Assembly (NCBI RefSeq): GCF_963678635.1
Contig: NC_087064.1
Span: forward strand, 73,223,465 to 73,287,464
Source: Symsagittifera roscoffensis
Lineage: Eukaryota > Xenacoelomorpha > Acoela > Convolutidae
DNA length: 64,000 nt
Direction of reading: 5' to 3'
The notes under the pieces are model-generated. The model was not told where the DNA came from, did not search any database, and saw only the letters and a program-made list of their open reading frames with translations. Position 1 is the first letter of the stretch. Each line of letters starts with the position of its first letter. A program made the position numbers and the translations under genes. Shown here in pieces: positions 52,271 to 63,100 of this stretch.

Positions 52271-55200
52271 TCAAACATCTTCCTCTCTTTCAATTGTCTC
52301 GTCTTCTCCGGTTCCAAAGCGATTTTGCTGCAAGAGATACTGGATAAGAGTGTGTCTCAGGTCTCTTATTTTGTTCCACGAGTCTGTGGATTTCTTCATA
52401 TCCAGATTCCTCACTCTCTCTTTCATCTGCTCTGGACAACGTGCCAGTTTCATCAGCCCTCCCAAGTTTCCGTGGGTTATTGCGATCAATGTCAAAAGTC
52501 CATCTAGTCGCAGGTTCTGTATTCCATCCGTAAGCAGTATCACCGGTCCTTTTACGAAATTCTCCGCTCCAATTGTTACAAACAGGGCTATTAATTCCAC
52601 TATCGATACTTTCACTACCGCTTGGAGGAATTCCTTTATCAAGTAGTGCGAGACTTTCGGGTAGACTTTTGCCAAGAAGGACGCGGTCCATCCGGCTCCC
52701 AACCCTTCTAGCATGCTGTCTGTCCTTTCAAATCCCTCCTGTCCTTTCACTTCCTGGGTCCAGAAGGTTTCCAGAGTAATCTGACACATTCTGTTCACGA
52801 ACTCAGCTGTCTTTTCTCCGGCATTTTCCGCCAGGTTCACCTCCTTCAACAAGTAGGCGTACATCTTAGTGATCATTACTGGGCCTTGCTGAAAAGCATC
52901 TGCACCCAATGCCGCTACTCTCGGATTCAGGTGTAGCCACTGGTTTGCTTCCGGCTTGGTTCTCAGCACCATCGCTTCCAGATGAGCTCTCGTCTCCAGT
53001 GAATTCTTTCTTCTCGTGTCTTCACTCGCCACTTCCATTGCTCGGAACCACAAGTCGTTGGACATTGCCGTAATCACTCGATGGTCGTCATCTATTCCTG
53101 GTTTCAGTTTGAGTTGCCGACTGAAGTTGGACAGTTCCAACCCCAGCACTTCGTCCAACACCAACATGTGTAGCGCGTGGTCCTTGAACCCTCTCATCGC
53201 GTTTGAGATATCTGACCATACTGCAGGCAGTTCAGCCTTAAGTGGCCTCAGGTTCTCCATTTCTATCATGCGATTCGGGGCTGATATGATCACATCATAT
53301 TTTCCCTCCGAAAGTAAGGCTACCATTGCATACACAAATTTCAGTCCATCCGGGAGATATGCATATCCCGGAGACAACGCAAATACTACTCTCAACGCCA
53401 CTTTGTTGAATGTTCCCTCCTTTGTCGCGTCTACCACTTCACCCATTGACTCCAGGATGTCTTTTATCGCGGGCCATACTGCGTTTTCTGCTGTTGCAGG
53501 ATCTCTGAGCCTGCTCAGAAAACCTCTACTGTGTAGATGGTCATTGATGCCAGCAAACACAATCGTTATCGGGTTCATCTCTGTCTGCCTCTGTACCCCT
53601 ATAGCCAATGACACTGATTGCAATAGGTCTAGGTCAACTGCGGCCAGCATTATGACGTCCGGCCAAAACAAAGACTTAGAGGTGTACACGAACTCTGAAT
53701 TCGCTACTACCATGATCTTGGCCTTTCTCATTTCTGCTTTGTCGTAGGCGGCGAAGATGCTCTCATCTTTCTTTATTGCTGTCAATCCGCCATATCTCTG
53801 GGCATCACCATCTTGGTTCACTTGTTTTGGGTATACTCTCTCCTTCACATGACTAGGTGGTGTCGTCAGTTGCTTGAATATCTTCACGTGTTGTCCAATT
53901 GGCGCTCTCGCCGTCAGGAATCTTCCTGGCCTTTCCTCACGATTCCTCTCCTCATGGTTCAATCTGACATCCTGCAACGGTCTTGCATTCACAGGTCCCA
54001 TTGTGTTATTGGAGGGCAGTCCTTCCAAGTCAGCAAATCTTAAGGCTGTCGTGGAGCTGAAATTTATGCTAGCGGCTATCAACCAGTCTACGCCGGTTAT
54101 TGAGTATAATCTGCTGACGGATAGCGTCGCTCCATTTAGCATCCTCCTTGCATCTTCGATGAAGCTTACTTTCTGCAGGTCCAGCTTCATCAGTTCTTCT
54201 TTGTATATGTGCCAGGGAGACGGCATGGGTCTAGACCATAACAATGAGCCTCTGTTCGGTCTCTCTTCTCGACTGCTACTCGTTGTCTCCGATCTAGTGT
54301 CTGATCTGGACGTGCCTGCTACTCCTTCGTTTGGTTGGTTGACGGGTCCTATCCTTCTCCTAGGATGAATTGTCCTCCTCGTCGGTGCTTCTCCCAACCG
54401 ATCCTGCACGTCAGTTCTTCGACCTGATTCGCTGGAGCTTTGTTGCCGGTAATTTATTGCGGCTGGGACTGTACCCAAACGCGTTTCCAGGTTAGGAGGC
54501 ACAAAGGTAGTGATCACCGTATCATTCACCGTTCCCTCTTCCTTCAGTACTCCTGTGTCAGAGAGTTCTGCTTCTAACTCGTCCAACCGTTCTTGGAAGA
54601 CTCGATTCAACCAAGCTTGTCCCTCGATGGTGTCAAAGTGGATGCCATCCGAAGTCAGTCTGGCTTGCTCCATGGCTCTCAATTCGTGTTCAATGTCCAT
54701 AAGGATCATTCTTCCGGCATTTCGATTTGCTAGGTTTCTTATGATGTTGTTCCATCTCATGACTCCCTCGTTGTGCCTTCTTCCTGATGCTGTCAGGTTT
54801 CTTGCGTTCATTGGCACCGTGCAAACGGTCAGTACCGCGCAACTGAACTTCTGCCAGAGAGTGGTGAACAAACACACCATCATTGATTCCCACTGTGCTT
54901 CCTGCTCGTCTGATCCTCTGGAGATATCATTCGTCCCAACTAATATCATCACACTGGGTATCCTCCCGGGATTCATCAGCTCCACCATCCGGTATAATTG
55001 GGCAATTGTCGCGCCTCCAAAGGCCATCACCGTGGTGACCCATGAGGTCCTCAAATTCGTTAGCACTCGGACTAAGCTGTCTCCCAATATCAGGTGAGAT
55101 GTCCCGAGTGGTGGTTGCTGCAGGTTCACAGCCGGGCTCCAGGTAGCTCGATTGAAGCAGGCTCTCGGATCTGTCTCCGGAACTCCCGTGAAATTATACT

Positions 55201-56308
55201 TTAATTGATTATTCTTCTGCACGTCCATTACACGAGACACTTTCTTCGCTGGCATCTTCCTTACTTTTCTCTCTGTGATCTTCGAACTCCCCCTGAGTGG
55301 CGTCACGTCACTTATCCCTTGTCTGATTATTGTCTGGGAGAGTTGTACTCTGCCCGTATCGTCAATCGTTCCATAGGGTGCAGTCACCCCGGAACCTGGT
55401 GCATTCTTGTTAGCGACCAATCGTCCAGCGGTCTCTATCAGTTTTCTCACTGTCTGTTCTACGACGGGATCACCCAAGGTGTCACTAGGATCCGGGATTG
55501 TTACTCGGTTCGTCTCTGCTGGAAGCCGTGTCTCCGTTGTTTGACTCATTTCTCGAGGTGTCAAGAGCTCCATCGGGGACTGCCCACGAGGAATATCCCT
55601 TGCAGGTATCACTTTCTCAATGGACGTCGTCAACGCCACCTGCTCCGATCGCTCTTTGTATTCCTGCCTTAAGCGTTCGATCTCCTGACCCTGCTTTTTG
55701 TTGCAGTCTTCAAACAACTTTCTCCACATGTTCCGGTCTTCCTCCATCGCCAGCATGGTCTTCGTCATATCGTCTAACTCCTTCTTCGTACTTCTCAACT
55801 GATCGTTCATCTCGTCCAGATCTTGTATGGTTTGGTTCGTCTGAACCTTCTGTGTTACTCTCGCCCCTTTTGGTGGCACAGCTACTCTCAGTGGTGAACC
55901 AGACGAGGTCGCCTCACTGTTCATCTCCTGATGCATTCTCGTCAGCCCAGGTTTGGGCTTGGAGGGCATTGGCATCTCACCTGGTTGGTAAGTCCTAGAA
56001 CTTCCCAACCCAGGCTCATTCGCCAAGTCACTCCCTGAGAGAGCCCCGTTTCTCCACCTCATCACTCTCATGTTCGGGCGGTCTAGCACTCCTCTTTCTC
56101 CATATGCTGCCATCAACAGGACTTCCGTGGGGCGGTCCCCACGGTTGTCGTGCCCCAAGATGTTAATCAGGGCGGTCAGCAACATGACCACCTCTGGGTC
56201 CTCCAGAGCGAAGTCTTGTTCGATCAGCCGACGATAGATCGCATCTACCATCGGTCCTACATATGCCTCTGCCAGGTCCATCAATTCATCCAGGTTGAAA
56301 TTATCCAT
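52271..56308 (-). CDS. Accessory ORF with SGNH (GDSL) hydrolase module
   Basis: 1345 residues from the ATG at 56308 (the frame is open a little further upstream only through TTG). The N-terminal ~95 residues are helical. A coiled coil spans about 165-240 (LDEMNDQLRSTKKELDDMTK). An SGNH hydrolase module (about 400-590) shows block I ILGDSL (S about 409), block II FGGATI, block III VGTNDISRG and block V SDGIHFD, so the Ser-Asp-His triad is complete. A second, similar module (about 860-1090) keeps GIND but has ANSEF in place of GDS and no clear DxxH, so it is probably inactive. SGNH proteins are esterases, lipases or acetylesterases; the substrate is unknown. A candidate splice acceptor lies 77 bases upstream of the ATG. 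An esterase domain is also known in ORF1 of some CR1-like LINEs. Confidence 0.85.
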   Translation of the reverse strand: MDNFNLDELMDLAEAYVGPMVDAIYRRLIEQDFALEDPEVVMLLTALINILGHDNRGDRPTEVLLMAAYGERGVLDRPNMRVMRWRNGALSGSDLANEPGLGSSRTYQPGEMPMPSKPKPGLTRMHQEMNSEATSSGSPLRVAVPPKGARVTQKVQTNQTIQDLDEMNDQLRSTKKELDDMTKTMLAMEEDRNMWRKLFEDCNKKQGQEIERLRQEYKERSEQVALTTSIEKVIPARDIPRGQSPMELLTPREMSQTTETRLPAETNRVTIPDPSDTLGDPVVEQTVRKLIETAGRLVANKNAPGSGVTAPYGTIDDTGRVQLSQTIIRQGISDVTPLRGSSKITERKVRKMPAKKVSRVMDVQKNNQLKYNFTGVPETDPRACFNRATWSPAVNLQQPPLGTSHLILGDSLVRVLTNLRTSWVTTVMAFGGATIAQLYRMVELMNPGRIPSVMILVGTNDISRGSDEQEAQWESMMVCLFTTLWQKFSCAVLTVCTVPMNARNLTASGRRHNEGVMRWNNIIRNLANRNAGRMILMDIEHELRAMEQARLTSDGIHFDTIEGQAWLNRVFQERLDELEAELSDTGVLKEEGTVNDTVITTFVPPNLETRLGTVPAAINYRQQSSSESGRRTDVQDRLGEAPTRRTIHPRRRIGPVNQPNEGVAGTSRSDTRSETTSSSREERPNRGSLLWSRPMPSPWHIYKEELMKLDLQKVSFIEDARRMLNGATLSVSRLYSITGVDWLIAASINFSSTTALRFADLEGLPSNNTMGPVNARPLQDVRLNHEERNREERPGRFLTARAPIGQHVKIFKQLTTPPSHVKERVYPKQVNQDGDAQRYGGLTAIKKDESIFAAYDKAEMRKAKIMVVANSEFVYTSKSLFWPDVIMLAAVDLDLLQSVSLAIGVQRQTEMNPITIVFAGINDHLHSRGFLSRLRDPATAENAVWPAIKDILESMGEVVDATKEGTFNKVALRVVFALSPGYAYLPDGLKFVYAMVALLSEGKYDVIISAPNRMIEMENLRPLKAELPAVWSDISNAMRGFKDHALHMLVLDEVLGLELSNFSRQLKLKPGIDDDHRVITAMSNDLWFRAMEVASEDTRRKNSLETRAHLEAMVLRTKPEANQWLHLNPRVAALGADAFQQGPVMITKMYAYLLKEVNLAENAGEKTAEFVNRMCQITLETFWTQEVKGQEGFERTDSMLEGLGAGWTASFLAKVYPKVSHYLIKEFLQAVVKVSIVELIALFVTIGAENFVKGPVILLTDGIQNLRLDGLLTLIAITHGNLGGLMKLARCPEQMKERVRNLDMKKSTDSWNKIRDLRHTLIQYLLQQNRFGTGEDETIEREEDV

Positions 56309-56384
56309 ACTGTTCTTCTCCAAATTTAATTTGATTTCGATTTCAAGTTTTGACTCAAGTGAGCAATTAAATGATCAATCAGGA

Positions 56385-56400
56385 TCTAGAAAAGAAATCA
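56385..56400 (-). promoter_or_regulatory. Candidate splice acceptor for a subgenomic mRNA
   Basis: The minus strand reads tttcttttctAG with the AG at 56387-56386, after a pyrimidine run. The next ATG on that strand is the start of the SGNH ORF at 56308. This would let an env-position ORF be expressed by splicing, as in retroviruses. Confidence 0.4.
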
Positions 56401-56711
56401 CGAATGTCACACTTGTCAATTTCACCTTAACATACATCGTTAAAATCTGCTTAAAGACAGTTCAGATAAAAAGATATTTATCCTAAAATTTATTAAAATC
56501 AATTGGTTTCTAAAATTTTGGAATTCGACCTAAGATTGGACAATCCAAACTTTGGATCTATTCCCAAGATCGTCATCTAGTTGTTCATGGTCACTAACCC
56601 CTACTTACCCATGATCTTAATAACCTAACACATAACATAACCTAACATAACACACATATCACATATTACATGCAACTTGGTCCTTTGGCCTAACACCCTC
56701 TCGCACATCAT

Positions 56712-57170
56712 TCAGCCTATACTTAAGTAATATTTCTTATGTAGATATACTTGTATGTTCGTATCAGAGAATATCACGTGTACAAGCGCGTACAATTCCC
56801 GAGGATGCAGTCTTCCTCTATTTGGATCGTACACTGGAAGCGAAAGCTCCCTCACGTCCATTTCCACAAGGAAGTCCCTCAGCCTCGTCAAAGACAAGAC
56901 TAGATTTTCTGGGTCCACGTGTTGCTTCTCTGTCGCCCTCGTTACCAGGAAGCACAAGTACTTTCCCGTTATCTGCGACACCGCCGGGGGTAAGGCTGCT
57001 ACGCCCCCTATCCCTGGTCTTTGCTTCCAAAGGAATTCCACGTTTTTATATTCCCTCTTAAAATCTGCCGCTAGCGCCGTCCTAAAACTCATGTCTGCGG
57101 TGATAGCTACCGCACATGTTCTGTTTGTGAGTATGAAATCACTGTCTGTTAGTATTATGTTACTAGAATA
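56712..57170 (-). other. Degenerate macro-like domain at the Pol C-terminus
   Basis: Aligned by eye to OARD1 and to the other Gypsy element: CAVAITADMSFRTALAADFK matches the region around the ADP-ribose pocket, KYLCFLVTR the VTK strand, DPENLVLSLTRLRDFLVEM the following helix, and RELSLPVYDPNRGRL the MPRIGCGLDRL region. The catalytic lysine is arginine and the aspartate position is glycine. It could bind a nucleotide or be structural. Confidence 0.7.
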
Positions 57171-60100
57171 TTCATTTGGTAAATTAAAATATGACTCAAC
57201 TACCCTGCCTATGTCAGGTTTCTTAGGTTCTTCACCTGTTTCTGCTTCTAAGTTTCCTGTTTCTCTTGCTATTCTCAATTTTTTTATTATCAAGTTTTCA
57301 GTGTGGGTAAGTCCTACCCCCACTCCCCGGACAAAAATATCCATCGGCGTCCCCGTCGATCGCATACCGGGTATTAAGTCAAGATTAGAAGCTGGAATGA
57401 GAAGTTGTCCTTCCTGGGCAGCCCAGGAAGGATCATCTCGTTCGGTCTTAATGTATTTCGCGCTTTCGCGATCTACGTCTTGAATCGTAACGCTGGTCTT
57501 TTCAGGGTCTGATGTCATTTCGTTCAGCCACTCTAAGACACGCAGGTTCGTCAGGTCTTGTTCATTTGACTGCTGTTGCTCATCGTCGAACTCCACCTCG
57601 GGTTTCGACCAGTCGTCAACCCACTCATCGTTGTGATCATCGACTATGTCAATGTCCTGTGACACTGTTATTTCCTCTAAACCCACTACTTCCTCCACTA
57701 TTTTCTTTAGATCTATCCTATCCACTACAAAGTCATCACCGTAAGGATTGTATTTCTTTCTTAGTCTCGTCCCGTCTTTCTGACGAGTCTGCATCGTGAA
57801 CGGAAGATCTGGTTCCATGTTCTTGGGAACCTCTGTCTGTTCGGAATCCTGCCAATCTTCCTCTGCGTAGGGCAAGGTTTCATCGTCCGCTTCGATCTGT
57901 TCGTTTGGATCCAGGTCCAATGGTGTATCCGTACCTTCCTCTACGACTTCGTTTCCATCGTTCTTCTCCCTGGTGCCTTTTTCATTGACCTCACAAGCAG
58001 GATCCATCATTAGATAATCCCCTTCTTCCATGTCTGCAGGTATACACCAGTCTTCTGTCGATGGATTGTGTGGCTTGATGTTCTCGTAGTGGGCGGCTCG
58101 GCCAGTACTCAGTCTATAAAAGCGTCCCTCTTGGTGCACCTCTGTAATCATGAAGGGTCCCCTCCACTTCTTCAGAAGCTTTTTTGTCCCTTTCGGTGGT
58201 ATAACGTTCTGAAATACCCATACGTAGTCTCCCACCGAGTAAGCCTTTGCACCAGCTGCTTTCTTGTCGAATCTTTTCCTCTGCCTTGCCTGTGCCTGCT
58301 GAGTGTTTCGTCTACACAAGTCGTTCAACCCCTGTTGGCGTCTGATCACATCCCTTACGTAGACCTGTGGGGATGTTTTCTTTCCCTCATACTCTGGGTA
58401 GAAGAATGTCAAGGGTAAAGACTTCTCGTGTCCCGTCAGCATCATGTGTGGACTGACTCCAGTGGTGGAGTGTTGCGTGCTATTATAAGCTCCCATCACC
58501 TGTGGAAGGTATCTGTCCCAATCTGTCATGTACCTGGAACAATATACTCTCAGCATCGACACTAACGTCCTATTCTGTCTTTCCACTAAGCCATTCGTCT
58601 GAGGGTGGTATGTCGTGGAGTGAGCCTGAGCGACTTGTGACCGTCTCATAAGCTCTTTCGTAAGCTCGCCTACGAAAGCCGTTCCATTGTCCGATTGAAA
58701 CGTCATTGGACATCCGTGTCTTGCTATCCACGTATTGATCAGGTGGTCGCATGTCTCTTCCGCCGAGGCAGTTATGCAGGGCACGGCCTCTGCATACTTC
58801 GTGAAGTGATCTATCATGACCAAGACTTGGTTGTAACCGCTGTCTGTCATGCATATCTTCTGGTGATCTATCTGCACCACCTCGTTGAATTCAGACGACT
58901 CAATTGATTGTAAAGGAAATCGCAACTTCCTAGGATCCTTGACATGTTGGCATGACAGACATGCTGTCACCCATTTCTCGCATGCCTTTTTCATCCCAGG
59001 CCACTCAAAGCGCTTCAGGATCCTCTGATACACTTTGTCGATCCCTTGATGGCCCATCTGATCATGCGACCTGAATAATAGTTCTGTCTGATAGAGTTGC
59101 GGCAACACTATCGCGTTATATTTGTATAAGACCTTGTCTTCTTCTCTTCTCCTGCAAGCCACGATCCCGTCCTTGTTCAGATATAATCTCCCCTCCTTCT
59201 GCATGAAGTATTGTCTCAGGATCCTATAGCTGTCTTCTTCCAGGTCACCTTTGTCAGGTGCACCGTTTTCTGTCCACCTTTTTAGGTTGCTTGTCATGCG
59301 ATCATTTCTCTGCGCCCTTAGAAGGTCCGAGAGTCTGTATCTCGCCTTCAAGTACGTCTTCATGATTCTCATCTGACTGTTCAGCTCGTTGGGCTGATGT
59401 GTGTCTTCTTCCATCTTAACGCACCAAATCTTCGCCAACGGTTGTGTTTCTTGTTGAAACGGCTGAAGATCAGTCCTGACTACCTCTTTCTGCGGCAACA
59501 GGCTTATCGAACGTTTCGATACCGCTATCGTTTCTAAGTCATCCGCTGCGTTGTCAAAGACTCTTTCGCTTGGTATTAGGTAGCGATCACTGTCAGGATC
59601 CTGGTACACCTCTCTGTCCAGGTTTCTCGCCCGAGTTTCCACTAGTAGCGTGTGTATCGCCAGTTCTGACAGTTCTGATCCCGAGGTCGAATCCCTGTCT
59701 GAATAGGTGTTCATTCTCGAGCTTTCTGACTTATCATCCGTCGAAGGTGTTGTGCCGGAGACTGCACGCTCCTCCAGATCATGTCCGTATTTCCTTCGCA
59801 TCCATCTGAACTCCCCGGACAAAACTTTGTTCTCCAGGTCCTGTTTCTCATCAGGAATTTTCTCGTCTATCTCGGACTCCCCGGACAAATTCACTTGTCC
59901 CGGGTGTTGATCTTGTGATTGCTGGTTTTTCTCCTCATCCTTCTCCCCGGACAAATAGTCTTGCAGCAGATTTTGTTCTACCTCTTCACCCTCTTTTTCC
60001 CGGTCTACAAAGGTGACGGTTTTCTTTCGCTTGCTGCTCCCCTGTTCTTTCCGTCCGTAAGAAGTACTGGTTAAAATCTTTTGGGGTATTGAGGATACTA

Positions 60101-63100
60101 GTTGCTGAACTATTGTCCTACAATCCCTCTTGTTCTCTTCGTGCTGTTGTCTGGACGGCATGATCTTCACTTTCTTACTGACTGTTAGCGATGCCACTGC
60201 TGCTGTCCATTCGGGGTCATCTCTGGTCACTTCTCTTTCTAACAATCCACCCAGCATCCGCATTACTTGTGGTGTGACTTGCACCGTTTTATCCAATAAT
60301 GAGAGGCTGTTTATATTCATGCGAGAGAGTTCTTGCTGGACCAGGTTCGAGCGCAGCAACAAATCTAAGGGGACTGGATCCTCCTTGGACAGGATCTTTA
60401 TCTCAGCTGCTTTCTCTACAGGTAACTCAGGATGCCCTGGAATTGGATGTCCAGACTTATCCAACCATCTCGTTAAGGGAAGCGCTTCATAAGTTTCTTT
60501 GTCCAGAAACGAGAATCCCTCCTTTACTTCCGCCTGATTGGCCTGCTTCTGCTCCAATCTTTCATAGAACTCAGTTTTCTTGCTGAGACTGTCAGCATTC
60601 TGATGTTTATCACGCATCCTATGTTCGATTATCATATGGTAGCCATCCAATCTGACTATCCATCTACCAATATAACTCTGATCCATCGAGTAGGTCTTCA
60701 ACCAGGATAACGCTCTGTTGTCCACGCGTAACTTGAAGGGAGCGCTCCCCAAGTATGCACGGTACTTTTCCACGAAGGTGACTACTGCAAACATTTCTGC
60801 TTTCGGTGCGCCATATTTCATCTCTGTGTCACTCAAGACCTTGCTGCCGTATGCAATGGGACGGAGGACTGTTCTTCCGTTCCATTCTTGCTCCTGATGC
60901 AATATTCCTGAGATGGCCACTACCGATGCGTCTGTGTCAAGGACATACATGCCCTTTTCTGTAGGCATGCCCAGCACTGGCGCTTCGCACAGTTCCCGCT
61001 TTATGTTCTCGAAAGCAACTTGTGCCTCATCATTCCATTCGAACTTTTTCCCTTTGTTGCGCATCAGCTTCTGCATCGGGTACACCTTGTCCGCGTATCC
61101 TTTTATGAATTCTCGGTAGTAATTGGCAAACCCTAGGAAGCTCATGAGCTGTGTGTCCGTTCTAGGAGCTTTCCATGTCAGCACAGCCTCTACTGCTTCT
61201 GGATCTGGCCTCACACCATGCCGCTCCACCATTCTTCCCAGGTACTTGATCGAATCCCTAAGGATTTCACATTTCGATGGTTTGCATTTCAAGCCTGCTC
61301 TTTTCATACATCCGAAGACCTCATCGAGTCGATCAATGTGATCCTCCAGGGTTGGTGTCGCTATGACTACGTCGTCCACGTAGCACATCAAGAGATTCCC
61401 GTACTTCTTGGTCACTCCTGTCAAAGCCTGAGCCATCAGCCTTTGAAAGGTTGCTGTTGCATTGCACAAGCCGAAGGGCATCCTCTTCCACTGGTACAAC
61501 CCCAATTCGCACGCGAATCCTGTTTTCTCCCTGTCCTTCTTTCGCAGAGGAACCTGCCAGAAGGCAGAACCCAAGTCCAATGTGGTGAAGAACTTTGCAT
61601 CACCAAGTTTGGATAGGCTCTCGTCTATTCGCGGTATCGGGTACGCATCTTTAATCGTTACCGCGTTCAAGTAACGAAAGCCGCAACAAAATCTAAGCTG
61701 CCCCCCTTTCTTTTTCGCCATTACTACTCCGCAAGCCCATGGTGATTTCGAGGGTTCTATCATGTCGTATTCAAGCAACATTTCTATTTCCGCTCGGCAC
61801 GCTTCCGATTTATGTGGCGTCATTCGCCTTGCGCCTTCCCTATGGGGAACGGCGCCCTCTTCTAGTTCGATTTCGTGTTCGACGAAATTACAGCAACCGA
61901 TGTCCGCCTTATGTTTTGAAAATACTTCGGCGTTCCGATCTAGGAGGTCCCGCAATTTTTCAAAATCTCCCTCACCTATTTTTCCTTTTAAATGTTCTAT
62001 TTCTGGCAAAACCGGTTTGTCAGAATCTAGTTCATATGACGAGGGGCGTTCCGGAAAATTCGAGCAGCTTGATAAGCCGTCGTCCGTTTCGGATTTCATT
62101 GAAAACAATTTACGAATAGATTTTAATTCATCAATCCTCTTTAAAATTTTATCTTTATTTGCATGATAAGGACAGTCTTTCACACTATATTTCTTCAAGT
62201 TTTGTGTCTCTTCATAGTCGGTCCTCATCGGCAATGCGTAACCAAGCTTCTTTCCACGCTGGATTGAAACCATGGTGTCCAGTGTGTTCAACAACACACT
62301 GACACACAGTCCGTTTCGCGTTACCGAGAAGCTCCGGCCTAAAATCACCGAACTCTGACTATTTGGATTCGGTACTAAGCAAACCTGTTTACTATCACTT
62401 AACGAATTTAAATTTCTCATTCTAAAAATCGCTACTACAGCTTGTCCTGGTTGTAACTTTACTTTTCTATCCAAAAAAACTGGTACCTTATTTTCATCTG
62501 TTATTATCCTATTAATGGGTCTCTTAACATACTTTCGGTCCGGGTTTCTAATCCGTATTAGACCGTTGTTTAAGTCAATCATCACGTCAAAGTTCCTGAC
62601 AAAATCTCTGCCCAAGATGAATTGGTCGGCGTCGTCCAGATTCTCTACCACCAGGAAGCTCATCCAAAGGTTCCGTCCTCCCATGTGAAGGACCGTCACC
62701 GGTGTTCTTCCGGCTACGTAGATAGCTCCTCGATTTGCAGCGGCTAGTCGGAGATTCGTAGGAATCAGATCTTCCCGCGTGAAGCCCATTCTCTCCCAGG
62801 TTTTTATCGGCATCACGCTCACCACCGCGCCTGTGTCCAGAAGCCCTGTGACTCCGATTTTTGTTCCGTTGGTGTCAAGCAGGTGTGCTGTCACATCTGC
62901 TTCATGTCCAATATGTACCGCGTCTTGTTCCATCATGGCGTCATGGCCTATCCTGCGGACTTTGAGTTCCTCTTCACCCAAATAGATCTGCCCCATTTGG
63001 TCATCATCTGTTGTTATGTAAGTCCTGGTGTAGATGCTGATTCCATCCACGTTCAGCATTATTTGATACGGCCCATAGACCTCCAAGTAGCGTCCATGAA

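Noticed and set aside
52271-56308. Envelope gene of a retrovirus-like element
   Set aside because: The position fits, but there is no signal peptide, transmembrane anchor or cleavage site, and SGNH motifs explain the central part.
56638-56665. Telomere-like or centromere-like taacataacctaac stretch
   Set aside because: Only a few imperfect 5-7 base units, too short and irregular; it lies in the gap between two retrotransposon ORFs.
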